From an uncultured Prevotella sp. (GTDB lineage Bacteria > Bacteroidota > Bacteroidia > Bacteroidales > Bacteroidaceae): a DNA stretch of 64,000 bases. Both the position numbers and the translations under genes were made by a program. How positions within the stretch are numbered: position 1 is the stretch's first letter; every line of letters starts with the position of its first letter. The stretch spans positions 1 through 64,000 of the forward strand of contig CALUEY010000007.1 in the NCBI GenBank assembly GCA_944319915.1, written 5' to 3'. The notes under the pieces are model-generated. The model made no database searches, had not been told where the DNA came from, and worked only from the letters and a program-made list of their open reading frames with translations. Below are positions 62,646-64,000 of this stretch, one piece after another.

Positions 62646-62711
62646 TTTTGAGCCTTGGGTCTTGAATAATGGCCGCGCAACCTGCGGCAACTCAAGGCCC
62701 AAGGCTCAAAA
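62646..62711. terminator. Inverted repeat between frr and rsgA
   Basis: Arms 62646-62665 and 62692-62711 pair at 19 of 20 positions. It begins with TTTTGAGCC and ends GGCTCAAAA. It could end the frr message or serve as a processing hairpin; rsgA starts 14 bases later. Confidence 0.65.
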
Positions 62712-62724
62712 TCCGACATTCACT

Positions 62725-63657
62725 ATGCATGGTTTAGTAGTAAAGAACACGGGCAGCTGGTATACAGTGAAGACCGACGACGGCCGCCTCGTGAGCAGCA
62801 AGGTGAAGGGAAGCTTCCGCCTGCGCGGCATACGCAGCACCAACCCCGTGGCCGTGGGCGACCGCGTAGAGATAGCCGAGAACACCGAAGGCACCGCTTT
62901 CATCACCGAGATAGAGGACAGGCGCAACTACATCATACGCAAGTCGCCCAATCTCTCGAAGCAAAGCCATATCATCGCCGCCAACGTAGACCAGGCATTG
63001 CTCGTCGTTACGGTAAACCACCCGCCAACGTCGACCACGTTCATCGACCGCTTCCTGGCCTCGGCCGAGGCATACCGCGTGCCGGTGGTGCTGCTGTTCA
63101 ACAAGACCGACCTGCTCGACGACGGCGAGCGCCGCCTGCAAGGCATGATGGTAGACCTCTACGAGAACGTGGGCTACCGCTGCCGGGCCATCTCAGCCGA
63201 GACCGGCGAGGGCGTGGCGGAGCTTGAGGAGCTGCTCGCCGGACGGATTTCGGTGCTCAGCGGCAACAGCGGCGTGGGCAAGTCTACGCTCATCAACCGC
63301 ATACTGCCGGGCGCCAACCTGCGAACGGCCGAGATAAGCGACGCCCACAACCAGGGCATACACACCACCACGTTCAGCGAGATGCTGCTGCTGCCATCGG
63401 GAGGCTACCTCATCGACACGCCGGGCATAAAGGGATTCGGCACCTTCGACATCGAGCCTGCCGAGCTTACGGGCTACTTCAAGGACATATTCCGCTTCTC
63501 GAAGGATTGCCGCTTCAGCAACTGCACCCACACGCACGAGCCTGGTTGCGCCGTGCTCCGCGCCGTGGAGGAGCACTACATAGCCCAGAGCCGCTACCAG
63601 TCGTACCTCAGCATGCTTGAGGATAAGGACGAAAGCAAATACCGCGAAGCCTTCTGA
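62725..63657 (+). CDS. rsgA: Ribosome small-subunit-dependent GTPase A
   Basis: 310 residues from ATG 62725 ([20 protein letters not shown]). Checks late maturation of the 30S subunit. An OB-fold start is followed by the circularly permuted GTPase with FNKTDLL (G4) before [13 protein letters not shown] (G1) and IDTPGIKGF (G3). The C-terminal zinc module has [14 protein letters not shown]. Length and order are as in the family. It lies downstream of frr. Confidence 0.95.
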   Translation: MHGLVVKNTGSWYTVKTDDGRLVSSKVKGSFRLRGIRSTNPVAVGDRVEIAENTEGTAFITEIEDRRNYIIRKSPNLSKQSHIIAANVDQALLVVTVNHPPTSTTFIDRFLASAEAYRVPVVLLFNKTDLLDDGERRLQGMMVDLYENVGYRCRAISAETGEGVAELEELLAGRISVLSGNSGVGKSTLINRILPGANLRTAEISDAHNQGIHTTTFSEMLLLPSGGYLIDTPGIKGFGTFDIEPAELTGYFKDIFRFSKDCRFSNCTHTHEPGCAVLRAVEEHYIAQSRYQSYLSMLEDKDESKYREAF

Positions 63658-63784
63658 GCCTCGCGGTATTTGCTTGATAACACAATGTTTCAGATAGCGA
63701 CCAATGGCGACCTCTTCATTACCAGTGGGTAGCGCTCAGTGTGCTTGAGGCTGTCTATTTTCAGGTCAACGTCCAGTTCTGGCC

Positions 63785-63989
63785 ATTCAACCCAAAACGG
63801 TCATTAGACTTTAGCCGGATTTCGTGCTGCTGTCTGGCAGATTGATTTTCGGTTTTGTCGACGATGTAGCGGGCTACATCGAGAAAAAGCGGAAAGCAAG
63901 ATGGCGGCAGCAGTGCGGAAGGCGGCTGAAGAGCCAACGATCAAGTAAAATTGTAGTTTTGGCGGTCTAACGACCGATTTGGGTTAAAT
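63785..63989. repeat. Foldback element copy 3
   Basis: About 205 bp. Ends pair at 21 of 24 positions (ATTCAACCCAAAACGGTC... against the right end ...GACCGATTTGGGTTAAAT, shown in part). It keeps the central GATGTAGC GG GCTACATC and the AAAAAGCGG segment. It lies 127 bases after rsgA and has no coding capacity. Confidence 0.85.
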
Positions 63990-64000
63990 GAGTTCAAAGA

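Overview
The window looks like a chromosomal segment of a GC-rich Bacteroidales bacterium, probably Prevotellaceae-like; the species cannot be fixed from sequence alone. The case rests on Bacteroidetes-type promoters (TTTG, then about 19-20 bp, then TAnnTTTG) in front of many genes, a secreted protein with a type IX-style C-terminal signal, a DUF3822 gene next to rsmD, DUF349 and DUF4422 proteins, and a rhamnose gene set like that of Bacteroides. Most genes are core housekeeping on both strands. No rRNA operon, prophage, transposase or cas gene was seen.

Layout. 0.2-3.4 kb: a type ISP-like restriction-modification enzyme split by a frameshift. 3.9-8.3 kb: a large secreted multidomain protein. 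8.4-9.6 kb: a frameshifted 4Fe-4S membrane protein and a MerR regulator. 9.7-17.5 kb: alaS, a double-SGNH esterase, dnaG, queD, queE. 18-23.5 kb: cardiolipin synthase, rsmD/DUF3822, and a TPM-LemA-small-protein operon. 23.6-33.3 kb: a RecD-like helicase, two tiny membrane peptides, an LPG-synthase-like membrane protein, pepD, two PH-like membrane proteins, corA with a leader peptide, and a DUF349 protein. 33.6-37.4 kb: tRNA-Gln and rsfS-ftsH-cdsA. 38.6-41.7 kb: MATE transporter, cyclophilin, rsmA. 41.8-43.0 kb: a protein-free stretch with candidate small RNAs. 43.6-47.8 kb: a solo vsr and a flippase-glf-DUF4422 glycan cassette. 48.6-57.9 kb: the rhamnose regulon (rhaD; rhaB-rhaA-rhaT; an AraC regulator), interrupted by an exported-protein pair and nhaD. 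58-61.3 kb: a two-component pair and cysK. 62-63.7 kb: frr and rsgA.

The most unusual content is between genes. Eight loci carry arrays of a 22-bp unit (a 13-bp quasi-palindromic core plus a 9-bp spacer), and a ninth site is a two-unit hairpin version. Three further loci carry a roughly 200-bp foldback element with about 20-bp terminal inverted repeats, and a related chimeric family flanks the glycan/vsr segment. The two divergent rhamnose promoters share a two-half-site motif with 21-bp spacing at the same distance from the -7 box, a good candidate for the operator of the nearby AraC regulator. Other candidates are an 11-codon acidic leader peptide before corA, a terminator-like hairpin between the MATE promoter and its gene, two tandem tiny membrane proteins, and several decayed or frameshifted genes.
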